Shown piece by piece: positions 17,587 through 24,912 of a DNA stretch of 43,145 nt. The stretch lies in assembly GCA_937957915.1 (NCBI GenBank), contig CALGNZ010000062.1, forward strand, positions 1-43,145. The letters run 5' to 3'. The notes under the pieces were generated by a model. The model searched no databases and was not told the origin of the DNA. It worked only from the letters and a program-made list of their open reading frames with translations. The DNA is from an uncultured Granulosicoccaceae bacterium. GTDB lineage: Bacteria; Pseudomonadota; Gammaproteobacteria; Granulosicoccales; Granulosicoccaceae. The translations under genes and the position numbers were made by a program. Position 1 is the first letter of the stretch. Every line of letters begins with the position of its first letter.

Positions 17587-18384
17587 ATGAACAGCAACAC
17601 CGGTTCCACAGGCAGTGTGCCCGTCATTGAATTGCGCAATATCCATAAAAAGTACGATGATCTTGAAGTACTCAAAGGCATCGATCTGGTTGCCAACAAA
17701 GGAGATGTCATCGCACTGATCGGCTCCTCCGGATCCGGCAAAAGCACCTTGTTACGATGTGCGAATCTGCTCGAAATACCTCAGCAAGGGGACATAATTT
17801 TTCAGGGGCAGGCTGTAACCTGGGGTAAAAAGAAGGGTCAAAGAACACCATCTGACAAAAATCAGCTACAGCAAATGCGCACTAACCTGTCGATGGTTTT
17901 CCAGCAATTTAATCTGTGGGCACATATGACAGTGCTGCAAAACGTGGTCGAAGCACCGATCACCGTTTTGAAGCAGAACCCGGCCGAAGCCAACAACAGA
18001 GGGCGTGAGTTACTCGATAAAGTCGGGATCGGCGACAAGTGTGATCAGTTCCCGTCACAGCTGTCTGGCGGTCAGCAACAGCGAGCGGCAATCGCCCGCG
18101 CGCTGGCAATGAATCCGGCGGCCATGTTGTTTGATGAACCTACCAGCGCACTGGACCCCGAACTCGAGGCGGAGGTCGTCAGAGTTATCCAGGCGCTGGC
18201 GCTGGAGGGCCGAACGATGATTATTGTTACTCACGACATGAAACTCGCTTATGACGTCGCCAATCATGTCATTTTCCTGCATGACGGTGTTATCGTAGAG
18301 CAGGGAACGCCGGACGAGGTATTCAAAAATACCCGCTCGCCACGGCTTCAACAATTCCTAGCAGCAACCGGCCAGGAGGGCTAA
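17587..18384 (+). CDS. Polar amino acid ABC transporter ATP-binding protein (HisP type)
   Basis: ATPase of an amino-acid importer, 265 residues. Visible motifs are Walker A GSSGSGKST (about residues 44–52), the Q-loop VFQQFNLWAHMT, signature LSGGQQQR, Walker B AMLFDEPTSALDP and the switch histidine in VTHDM. The histidine/octopine-like insert between Walker A and the Q-loop (WGKKKGQRTPSDKNQ) is characteristic of the HisP/OccP branch. The open frame reaches upstream to 17464, but the conserved core begins just after MNSNTGSTGSVPVIELRNIHK. A seven-codon frame (17567–17590, MLRIFPS) ends in ATGA overlap with this start. First gene of the rightward arm, divergent from marR. Confidence 0.93.
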   Translation: MNSNTGSTGSVPVIELRNIHKKYDDLEVLKGIDLVANKGDVIALIGSSGSGKSTLLRCANLLEIPQQGDIIFQGQAVTWGKKKGQRTPSDKNQLQQMRTNLSMVFQQFNLWAHMTVLQNVVEAPITVLKQNPAEANNRGRELLDKVGIGDKCDQFPSQLSGGQQQRAAIARALAMNPAAMLFDEPTSALDPELEAEVVRVIQALALEGRTMIIVTHDMKLAYDVANHVIFLHDGVIVEQGTPDEVFKNTRSPRLQQFLAATGQEG

Positions 18385-18422
18385 GCAGCTAATCACTAAC
18401 TTGATTTTCGGAGTAGAAAACA

Positions 18423-19151
18423 TTGAATAAAATTCTGACCACTACCCTGCTGGCAGCCACTATGGCTGCAACCAGCGCCTTCGCAGACACCGTAAGATTG
18501 GGCACCGAAGGTGCCTACCCTCCTTATAACTTTGTCAACGACAAAGGCGAAATTGACGGCTACGAACGCGAACTGGGTGACAAACTGTGCGAAATCGCAA
18601 AACTCGAATGCACCTGGGTCAAGAATGACTGGGACACAATCATCCCGAATCTGGTGTCAGGCAACTACGACGTAATTATCGCCGGCATGAGCATCACTGC
18701 CGAGCGCGACGAAACCATAGATTTCTCGCAGGAATACTACCCTGCCGATCCAAGCGCTTTTCTGGCTCTGGCAGGTACCAAAGATGATGCAGTCAATGGC
18801 ATCGTCGCCGCTCAAACAGCAACTGTTCAAGCCAGCTACGTAAACGAGTCAGGTGCAACACTCGTTGAATTCGCCACCCCCGACGAGACTATCGCTGCCG
18901 TTAAAAACGGTGAAGCCGACGCAGTACTGGCAGATGATGCTTATCTCAAGCCTTTCGTTGAAGAGAGTGGCGGCGAACTTATTTTTCTGGGCCCCAAGGT
19001 GCAGATTGGCGGTGGCGTTGGCATGGGCTTTCGGGAAAGCGATACTGAACTCAAAGCAAAGTTCGACGCAGCGATTGATATGATGAAAAAAGATGGAAGT
19101 CTTAACGAGCTGATTGCAAAGTGGTTTGATGGTTACCAGGCGAACTATTGA
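18423..19151 (+). CDS. Amino acid ABC transporter periplasmic binding protein
   Basis: Periplasmic receptor of the polar-amino-acid family (SBP family 3), 242 residues. The signal peptide MNKILTTTLLAATMAATSAFA is cleaved near residue 21. The mature start DTVRLGTEGAYPPYNFVNDKGEIDGYERELGDKLC is diagnostic: the E(G)AYPPYN segment lies in the ligand pocket. NDWDTIIPNLVSGNYDVIIAGMSITAERDETIDFSQEYY and GVGMGFRESDTEL follow as expected. The start codon is TTG, supported by a strong GGAG eight bases upstream. The ligand is not readable; Lys/Arg/His/ornithine-binding relatives share this form, while the downstream enzymes suggest an aromatic amino acid. Confidence 0.93.
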   Translation: MNKILTTTLLAATMAATSAFADTVRLGTEGAYPPYNFVNDKGEIDGYERELGDKLCEIAKLECTWVKNDWDTIIPNLVSGNYDVIIAGMSITAERDETIDFSQEYYPADPSAFLALAGTKDDAVNGIVAAQTATVQASYVNESGATLVEFATPDETIAAVKNGEADAVLADDAYLKPFVEESGGELIFLGPKVQIGGGVGMGFRESDTELKAKFDAAIDMMKKDGSLNELIAKWFDGYQANY

Positions 19152-19175
19152 TCCTTAGCACCAGCTGCTTAAACC

Positions 19176-19198
19176 GGCCGGGGAAACCCGGCCTTTTT
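19176..19198 (+). terminator. GC-rich hairpin with T-run after the binding-protein gene
   Basis: Stem GGCCGGG / CCCGGCC (19176–19182 and 19187–19193) with a GAAA tetraloop, followed by TTTTT (19194–19198). This is an intrinsic terminator by form. It sits 24 nt after the binding-protein stop and 110 nt before the first permease gene, so it probably works as a partial terminator that keeps receptor message high and permease message lower. Confidence 0.85.
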
Positions 19199-19307
19199 AG
19201 TTATGCGGGTGTTCACTTCAACATGTTTTATAGCGTAACTCCCGGAGGCTCGTGGCCGGTACCTGCTATATGCCGCCACCACACATTCACACCCCTAACG
19301 GGATTCA

Positions 19308-20204
19308 ATGTCCTTGCAATACTGCGCTGATCCATCTCTGCTTCACGGTTGGCAATGGCTAAGCTGCTACCTGCTGACCCCGAAGCATCAATTGTTTTAT
19401 ACCAGCTTTCTGGTGGTGTTCGCGCTGCTGGCGATCACCGCGCCTGTCGTTCTTCTACTGGGCTTTGCAGGCGCCATGGCGAAGCGTTCAAGTTTTCTTC
19501 CACTACGATGGTTTGGTTCAATTTATACCAGCATGGTACGTGGTGTACCTGACGTCATTTTCTTTCTGTTTGTACCCATCGCCCTCGATCAACTTGTTGA
19601 ATATGCACGGCATAAAATTAAATGCCCTGACATCACAGCACCTGTCTATCAGGGGTCAGACTTTATTGTTTGCGCCGCTGCCAAAATGCCAACCAGTAAC
19701 GCCGATGCCTGGGTGCACCAGTTGTGGGGTTTTTCACTGGCTGTTATTGCATTTTCCATTGTATTTGGCGCATTTGCAGCCAACACAATCCACGGTGCAT
19801 TACAGGCTGTACCTCACAATCAACTTGAAACTGCGCGCGCTTATGGTATGTCTGACAGCCAGGTGTTTCGACGCGTACACCTGCCCCAGATGTGGACCTA
19901 CGCCCTGCCCGGCTTGTCTAACCTGTGGATGATACTGGTCAAGGCCACGCCTTTGCTGTTCCTGCTTGGCGTTGAGGACATCGTATACTGGGCACGGGAG
20001 CTGGGAGGTGCAAAAACCAGCTACTTTGAATACCCGCATCCCGACTGGCGATTATGGTATTTCCTTGCACTTCTCGTATTTTATTTACTACTGACGTGGC
20101 TTAGTGGAAAGTTCTTCGCCAGATTGACCGACAAGTTCAGCGTCGATAAAAGCCGCAGCAAAGCGAACAGCATTAAACCAACACTCATTGGTATCGGACG
20201 TTGA
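19308..20204 (+). CDS. Amino acid ABC transporter permease (HisQ-like)
   Basis: Inner-membrane subunit of the importer, 298 residues, about 60 longer than E. coli HisQ. Membrane segments lie at about 31–56, 80–95 and 142–160, with others near 205–222 and 245–262. The cytoplasmic EAA loop that docks on the ATPase is GALQAVPHNQLETARAYGMSDSQVFRRVHLPQ. Residues about 97–137 (YARHKIKCPDITAPVYQGSDFIVCAAAKM…) form an extra polar periplasmic loop with two cysteines that most family members lack. The start ATG follows AACGGGATTC. The stop overlaps the next start (TTGA). Confidence 0.9.
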   Translation: MSLQYCADPSLLHGWQWLSCYLLTPKHQLFYTSFLVVFALLAITAPVVLLLGFAGAMAKRSSFLPLRWFGSIYTSMVRGVPDVIFFLFVPIALDQLVEYARHKIKCPDITAPVYQGSDFIVCAAAKMPTSNADAWVHQLWGFSLAVIAFSIVFGAFAANTIHGALQAVPHNQLETARAYGMSDSQVFRRVHLPQMWTYALPGLSNLWMILVKATPLLFLLGVEDIVYWARELGGAKTSYFEYPHPDWRLWYFLALLVFYLLLTWLSGKFFARLTDKFSVDKSRSKANSIKPTLIGIGR

Positions 20205-21040
20205 GTTGCGTCCAAATCATAGCCGATTTTGGCCTGCGCTCAATTGGCATCGGCGAACGCATACTGCCCAAAAAAGATATCAGCATCTGCGAACAGATTG
20301 TATTGATTGGCAGCGGCATGCTGTGGAACCTATACTTCGCCATACTGGCGGTTGTGCTCGGCTTTTTTCTGGCCACCGCACTGGCAGTTGCCAGAAACAG
20401 CAATAGTCTGTTGATAAGAAAGCCGGCCGACTGGTTTGTATTTTTGTTTCGCGGTTCTCCCCTGTTTATTCAGTTTTTCTTCGCCTATGAGCTGTTCTCG
20501 GTATTACCGCGCAACGGTATTGATATTCCACTGGTATTAACAACGATCACAATCGATACCAGCTGGCTTACCAAAGCCTGGCTCGGCGCGCTGATCGTTT
20601 TGTTCTTAAATACTTCTGCCTATAGTGCGGAGATTTTCTACGGCGCTCTTCGGGCAGTGCCCAAAGGTGACCTTGAGGCCGCCGATGCCTACGGATTTAG
20701 CGGGCTTACCAAGTTCCGTAAAATCATTTGGCCAACCCTGTTGCGACTGGCATGGCCTTCGTATACCAACGAAGCTATTTTTTTATTTCACGCCACAGCG
20801 CTGGTATTTTTTTCCGGGTTTCCCGCCTGGCGACAAAAGGGAGATGCGCTGTACTATGCCAGCTACCTTGCGGAAAAAACCTATAATCCGTTTATTCCCT
20901 ACCCGATAGCGGCGGTGTACTTTATCGCTTTTACGCTGCTCATTATTCTGCTCTTCAATGCTGCGAATAAACGACTCAATCGACACCTGCCATCGAACGA
21001 ACAACGGCGTGTTCGCTACAAGCCAAATTTGGTGCGTTAA
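20201..21040 (+). CDS. Amino acid ABC transporter permease (HisM-like)
   Basis: Second inner-membrane subunit, 279 residues, read from a TTG that overlaps the previous stop. Membrane segments occur at about 31–58 (QIVLIGSGMLWNLYFAILAVVLGFFLATAL), 75–100, 120–145, 195–212 and 235–256. The EAA loop is GALRAVPKGDLEAADAYGFSGLTKFRKIIWPTLL. FRGSPLFIQFFFAYELF near residues 83–99 matches the family's GTPLLVQLFFIYY-like segment. It completes a heterodimeric HisQM-type channel with the gene before it. Confidence 0.92.
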   Translation: MSCVQIIADFGLRSIGIGERILPKKDISICEQIVLIGSGMLWNLYFAILAVVLGFFLATALAVARNSNSLLIRKPADWFVFLFRGSPLFIQFFFAYELFSVLPRNGIDIPLVLTTITIDTSWLTKAWLGALIVLFLNTSAYSAEIFYGALRAVPKGDLEAADAYGFSGLTKFRKIIWPTLLRLAWPSYTNEAIFLFHATALVFFSGFPAWRQKGDALYYASYLAEKTYNPFIPYPIAAVYFIAFTLLIILLFNAANKRLNRHLPSNEQRRVRYKPNLVR

Positions 21041-21150
21041 AGTTCGTGTACCGATCAGGCACAGCCTACCCGTCAAAGGCGGTACACTCGGTAATCGAGT
21101 GCGTATGTCTTGCATGAGATACTCTTTCTGAATTAACGGGAACTCCATTG

Positions 21151-21963
21151 ATGCCTCAGGAACTGCGCATTGCATCATTACAACACGTACCAATCCCAAA
21201 TGACCTGAACAGCACGTTGAGGCAACTGTCTGAACGTGCGCACGAAGCGGCCGACAACGGAGCTCAACTGCTGGTCGTGCCCGAAGCCAGCATGACCGGA
21301 TACAACATTTCACTGTCTGCCATGCAGGCCATTGCAGAACCTGACGATGGCGAACTGACACGCAGCGTTGCGGATATCTGCATCAGACATAACATTGCCA
21401 TCGCCTATGCCTTTGCTGAAAATGCGGGTAATGACTTTTATAACTGCGTACAAGTTATTAATGCAGTCGGCGATGTCTGCGGCAAATATCGAAAAACGCA
21501 TCTTTGGGGTGATCTCGACCGCACATTGTTTTCTGCAGGCGCTGACCTGGCTCCGGTGTTTTCTATTGACGACTGGAACATCGGACTACTGATTTGCTAT
21601 GACATTGAGTTCCCCGAATGCGCTCGAAGGCTCGCTCTTGAAGGGGCAAACCTGTTGCTGGTACCCACCGGACTGATGCGCCCGTGGCGAGAAGTAGCAG
21701 AGATGGTGGTACCGGTTCGAGCCTACGAAAATCAACTGTATATCGCCTATACTAACTATTGTGGCAGCGAGGGCGATCTGACTTACGAAGGCCGTAGTTG
21801 CATTGTTGGCCCGGATGGCAAAGACCTGGCCCGAGCTGGCCCGACCACTCCCGAGTTGTTGACCGCCACACTCAGTAAGTCGGCAATTGCAGACACAAAA
21901 AAAGCGTTGCCCTATCATCGAGACAGGCGGCCAGGCTTGTACACCGGTTTACAGCAGCCATAG
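21151..21963 (+). CDS. Nitrilase-superfamily amidase (carbon–nitrogen hydrolase)
   Basis: Cytoplasmic C–N hydrolase of 270 residues from the ATG at 21151; a TTG three bases earlier is less likely. The catalytic set is complete: Glu 45 in VVPEASMTGYN, Lys 115 in GKYRKTHLWGD and Cys 149 in LLICYDIEFPE. The length suits single-domain aliphatic or aryl amidases rather than NAD synthetase or Lnt. It stands between an amino-acid importer and an IaaM-like oxidase whose product would be an amide, so hydrolysis of an arylacetamide (indole-3-acetamide or 4-hydroxyphenylacetamide) to the acid plus ammonia is a reasonable inference. Here it would take the place of the amidase-signature enzyme IaaH. Confidence 0.85.
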   Translation: MPQELRIASLQHVPIPNDLNSTLRQLSERAHEAADNGAQLLVVPEASMTGYNISLSAMQAIAEPDDGELTRSVADICIRHNIAIAYAFAENAGNDFYNCVQVINAVGDVCGKYRKTHLWGDLDRTLFSAGADLAPVFSIDDWNIGLLICYDIEFPECARRLALEGANLLLVPTGLMRPWREVAEMVVPVRAYENQLYIAYTNYCGSEGDLTYEGRSCIVGPDGKDLARAGPTTPELLTATLSKSAIADTKKALPYHRDRRPGLYTGLQQP

Positions 21964-21970
21964 TTAGATT

Positions 21971-22008
21971 TACATAGCTACATATACATAGCTTCATATA
22001 CATAATTA
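21971..22008. repeat. 14-bp tandem repeats in the amidase–oxidase spacer
   Basis: TACATAGCTACATA (21971–21984) is followed at once by TACATAGCTTCATA (21985–21998) and a diverged third unit beginning TACATAATTA (21999). The array fills much of the 90-bp gap between the amidase stop and the oxidase GTG. It is AT-rich; its role is unknown. Confidence 0.75.
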
Positions 22009-22053
22009 CCTGGCTTTTATTAAGCGCACCAGCACCGAGCATCAGTATCTGTC

Positions 22054-23730
22054 GTGACTCACGCTACTTCATCAGCAGAAAAACCGGTTACCGTCTATGG
22101 CCCTGACTTTCCGTTCGCCTACGACCAATGGGTTAAACATCCCGATGGCCTCGGTTCCCTGCCAAAGCAGATCTTCGGCGAAGAGATAGCCATTGTCGGA
22201 GGCGGTGTCTCCGGTATGATCGCCGCTTATGAGCTGATGAAACTCGGTCTAAAGCCGGTAATCTACGAGGTGGGTCGACTGGGCGGGCGTCTGCGATCAG
22301 AGCAGTTTGCCAATGCCAATGAGGGCATTGTTGCCGAGCTGGGCGGCATGCGCTTTCCGGTTTCCGCCACTACCTTTGACCACTACCGAAGCCTGCTGGC
22401 GCTTGAAACAAAACCCTTCCCAAACCCGCTGACAAAGGCCGCGGGCAGCACGGTCATTGATCTTGCAGGCGAGACACTATACGCCGAATCAGTAGACGAT
22501 CTGCCGCCAATCTATCGGGAAGTAGCGCACGCCTGGAACGAAGCTTTGGAAACGGAGGCACAGCTGATTCCGCTTAAGCAGGCTATACGCGACCGCAACG
22601 CTGCTGCCATAAAAACCTACTGGGACCCGTTGGTTCGCACCTGGGACGACAGAACATTCTACGATTTTATTGCAACGGCGCCATCCTTCAAAAAGCTGAG
22701 CTTCAGGCATAGGGAAATTTTCGGCCAGGTGGGCTTTGGCACCGGTGGCTGGGACTCTGACTTTCGAAATACGATGCTTGAGATTCTGCGTGTTGTGCTG
22801 ACTGAGTGTGATGACAATCAACAATACATTGTGGGGGGCTCTGAACAACTGCCCAGAAAACTGTGGACACACCAGCCGGAGAACCCTGTCCACTGGAAGC
22901 AGGGAACCAGCTTGTCATCGCTTCATCGCGGTGCAACCAAACCCGGCGTTGCTCAAATAGAGCGGGTTACCGATGAACTGATTGGCGTGACGGATGAATA
23001 TGGTAACACCAGTGAATACAAGGCTGTGATCGCCACGTGCCAAAGCTGGCTGCTAACCACTGGTATAGATACCAGTGAATCTTTGTTTTCACATGATCAC
23101 TGGATGGCGCTGGATCGCACCAGTTATATGCAGTCGTCAAAAACATTTGTCATGGTTGACAAACCGTTCTGGAAAGAGCGTGATCCGGCAACCGGCAAAC
23201 ACCGCATGAGTATGACACTGACCGACCGACTCACTCGCGGCACGTATCTTTTTGACAATGGTACAAACCAGCCCGGTGTGATTTGCCTGACCTATACATG
23301 GATGGCTGACGCGCTAAAAATGCTGCCGCTACCAGTGGAACGCCGTGTGGATCTTGCGCTGGCAGCATTGGCAAAAATATACCCCGATGTTGATCTTCAA
23401 AGCCACATTGTCGGCCAGCCGATTACTATCTCTTGGGAAGACGACGAGAATTTTCTTGGTGCCTTTAAAGGCGCCCTGCCCGGTCACTACCGATATAACC
23501 GCCGAATGTTTACGCACTTCATGCAAAGAGAGTTTCCGCCCGAACAGCGTGGCATCTTTATAGCGGGCGATGATGTATCGTGGACTCCTGGCTGGGCTGA
23601 AGGAGCGGTGCAGACCGCACTAAATGCCACCTGGGGAGTGATCAATCATCTGCAGGGCAAGTGCCCGGCAACCAATCCAGGCCCGGGAGATCTGTTTGAA
23701 GAAGTACAACCCATCGATCTGGAAACCTGA
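22054..23730 (+). CDS. Flavin monoamine oxidase, tryptophan 2-monooxygenase-like (IaaM family)
   Basis: FAD enzyme of 558 residues, close to the 557 of Pseudomonas savastanoi IaaM, which oxidatively decarboxylates tryptophan to indole-3-acetamide. The dinucleotide fold IAIVGGGVSGMIAAYELMKLG (GGGVSG at 49–54) is followed by Glu 72 (ribose contact) and LGGMRFPVSATTFDHY, which mirrors the MGAMRFPPSAT of IaaM. FGQVGFGTGGWDSDFRNTMLEILRVVL and GIFIAGDDVSWTPGWAEGAVQTALNA correspond to further IaaM blocks. The start is GTG with a weak ribosome site. The substrate may be Trp, Tyr or Phe; amine or plain amino-acid oxidase activity is the alternative. Last gene of the rightward arm. Confidence 0.86.
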   Translation: MTHATSSAEKPVTVYGPDFPFAYDQWVKHPDGLGSLPKQIFGEEIAIVGGGVSGMIAAYELMKLGLKPVIYEVGRLGGRLRSEQFANANEGIVAELGGMRFPVSATTFDHYRSLLALETKPFPNPLTKAAGSTVIDLAGETLYAESVDDLPPIYREVAHAWNEALETEAQLIPLKQAIRDRNAAAIKTYWDPLVRTWDDRTFYDFIATAPSFKKLSFRHREIFGQVGFGTGGWDSDFRNTMLEILRVVLTECDDNQQYIVGGSEQLPRKLWTHQPENPVHWKQGTSLSSLHRGATKPGVAQIERVTDELIGVTDEYGNTSEYKAVIATCQSWLLTTGIDTSESLFSHDHWMALDRTSYMQSSKTFVMVDKPFWKERDPATGKHRMSMTLTDRLTRGTYLFDNGTNQPGVICLTYTWMADALKMLPLPVERRVDLALAALAKIYPDVDLQSHIVGQPITISWEDDENFLGAFKGALPGHYRYNRRMFTHFMQREFPPEQRGIFIAGDDVSWTPGWAEGAVQTALNATWGVINHLQGKCPATNPGPGDLFEEVQPIDLET

Positions 23731-23828
23731 TACGCCGGACTCGATCCCTGGTTTAGCTCAGTACCTGCATAAGAGCTTCCCGGGCTAGCGCTGCAACTCT
23801 AACTTTTAAGTATTTATATCGTTGTTCG

Positions 23829-23853
23829 AAAAGGCTGGCATTTCATTGCCAGC
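23829..23853 (-). terminator. Hairpin terminator after the rhodanese gene
   Basis: On the minus strand, GCTGGCA and TGCCAGC (7-bp stem, 6-nt loop) are followed by CTTTTC. It lies about 80 nt past the rhodanese stop and also past the convergent oxidase stop. A second perfect hairpin, TACAACG/CGTTGTA with a 4-nt loop, is at 23895–23912. One or both probably end these convergent transcripts. Confidence 0.55.
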
Positions 23854-23933
23854 ACTTTCCATTCAGCTGTTACTTACTACTGTCGATAACGGTTTACAAC
23901 GCCATCGTTGTATCTGACAAAAGTAGATTGAAC

Positions 23934-24302
23934 CTAACTCTCCATCGGGCCACCCGCCTCTTTCCAGTCTCCGATACCGCCAATATTTGTGACTGATGTA
24001 TAACCCATGTCAGCCAGTGTTTTACCGGCAAGTGCGGCCTGACCACCGGCGCCGCAAACTAAAAACAATGGAGCGTCCTTTTGCAATGCTTCGTTGTAGA
24101 ATGGCGTTGCCGGATCAGCAACAAACTCAATCATGCCACGCGGAATTCGGTGGGCACCCGCGATAGTACCCGTGTCGGCGATACCGGCCGAGTCACGCAC
24201 ATCAACAAACACACCTTTTCCATGGTGGCTGATAGCCTCCTCAGCGGAGATGCGGGTAACAGCTGCATTAGCAGCATCAAGATAATCCTTTGCAGTCTTC
24301 AT
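23934..24302 (-). CDS. Rhodanese-like domain protein
   Basis: Single-domain sulfurtransferase-fold protein, 122 residues, cytoplasmic (no signal peptide). The substrate loop LVCGAGGQAALAGKTLADMGY (Cys about 82) carries the cysteine that would hold a persulfide, and VDVRDSAGIADTGTIAGAHRIPRG matches the conserved CH2A-type segment. NIGGIGDWKEAGGP ends the domain as usual. It sits alone between the convergent oxidase and a VOC gene. The sulfur donor and acceptor are unknown. Confidence 0.9.
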   Translation of the reverse strand: MKTAKDYLDAANAAVTRISAEEAISHHGKGVFVDVRDSAGIADTGTIAGAHRIPRGMIEFVADPATPFYNEALQKDAPLFLVCGAGGQAALAGKTLADMGYTSVTNIGGIGDWKEAGGPMES

Positions 24303-24490
24303 TCTTAAGCCTTAAGTGGTTGCGAAAAGTGATTTAAGAGTAATGTAAATCACGGGCGTGCGCCAGACCAGCCGCATTGCAGGCATAAGCACCTGAAGTG
24401 ATAACCTTGATTGAAGTATATGCACACCCCTCAAACAAGGTTTTTATTGCGATGATAGAGACTTACATACCCACGCAAGCGGTTAAACCG

Positions 24491-24865
24491 TCAGCCTTGA
24501 GATAAGTCTTCTGCGATCATCAGCGGGTTGCCGTCAGGATCGAAGAATGCTGCAACCTTGACCATGCCTTCAACCTCTATGGTTTCTCCATCGAATGCTA
24601 CACCTTCAGCCTCCAGCGCCGCTCTGGCCTGATCGAAGTTCGGCACACCAAACACGGGCATGGTACTGCCAGGGCTGACCTTTTCGGCATCGCCCAATCC
24701 GATGGTAACGCCAGCTGTGTTGGTTGCCAGTTCAGTCCAGCCAGCCTCATCTGCAGAAAATAATTCGTCGAAACCGAGGTGTTTTTTGTACCACGCAGCA
24801 CTTACAGATCGGTCAGAAACAGACAGTGCGATGGTGATGGTATTGTCCGGTGAGATGGTTGACAT
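24491..24865 (-). CDS. VOC-superfamily (glyoxalase/bleomycin-resistance-like) protein
   Basis: Small beta-alpha-beta-beta-beta metal-fold protein, 124 residues. It shows TIALSVSDRSVSAAWYKKHLGFDELF at the start and KVAAFFDPDGNPLMIAED at the end, the typical VOC halves; the glutamate of the last beta strand is present (IAED). A clear GGAG site precedes the ATG. It is divergent from the HxlR-type regulator with only 47 bp between, an arrangement common for VOC or redox enzymes controlled by HxlR-family sensors. The substrate is unknown. Confidence 0.88.
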   Translation of the reverse strand: MSTISPDNTITIALSVSDRSVSAAWYKKHLGFDELFSADEAGWTELATNTAGVTIGLGDAEKVSPGSTMPVFGVPNFDQARAALEAEGVAFDGETIEVEGMVKVAAFFDPDGNPLMIAEDLSQG

Positions 24866-24895
24866 GCTATGCTCCGTTTTAGCTTAAACCATAAA

Positions 24896-24908
24896 TATAG
24901 TAACTATA
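24896..24908. promoter_or_regulatory. Short palindrome in the VOC–HxlR divergent promoter
   Basis: TATAGT–A–ACTATA is a perfect 13-bp palindrome in the 47-bp divergent gap. It overlaps -10-like boxes for both directions (TATAAT at 24905–24910 on plus; TATATT-like on minus about 30 nt before the VOC start). It is a good candidate operator for the adjacent HxlR-type protein. Confidence 0.5.
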
Positions 24909-24912
24909 ATAA

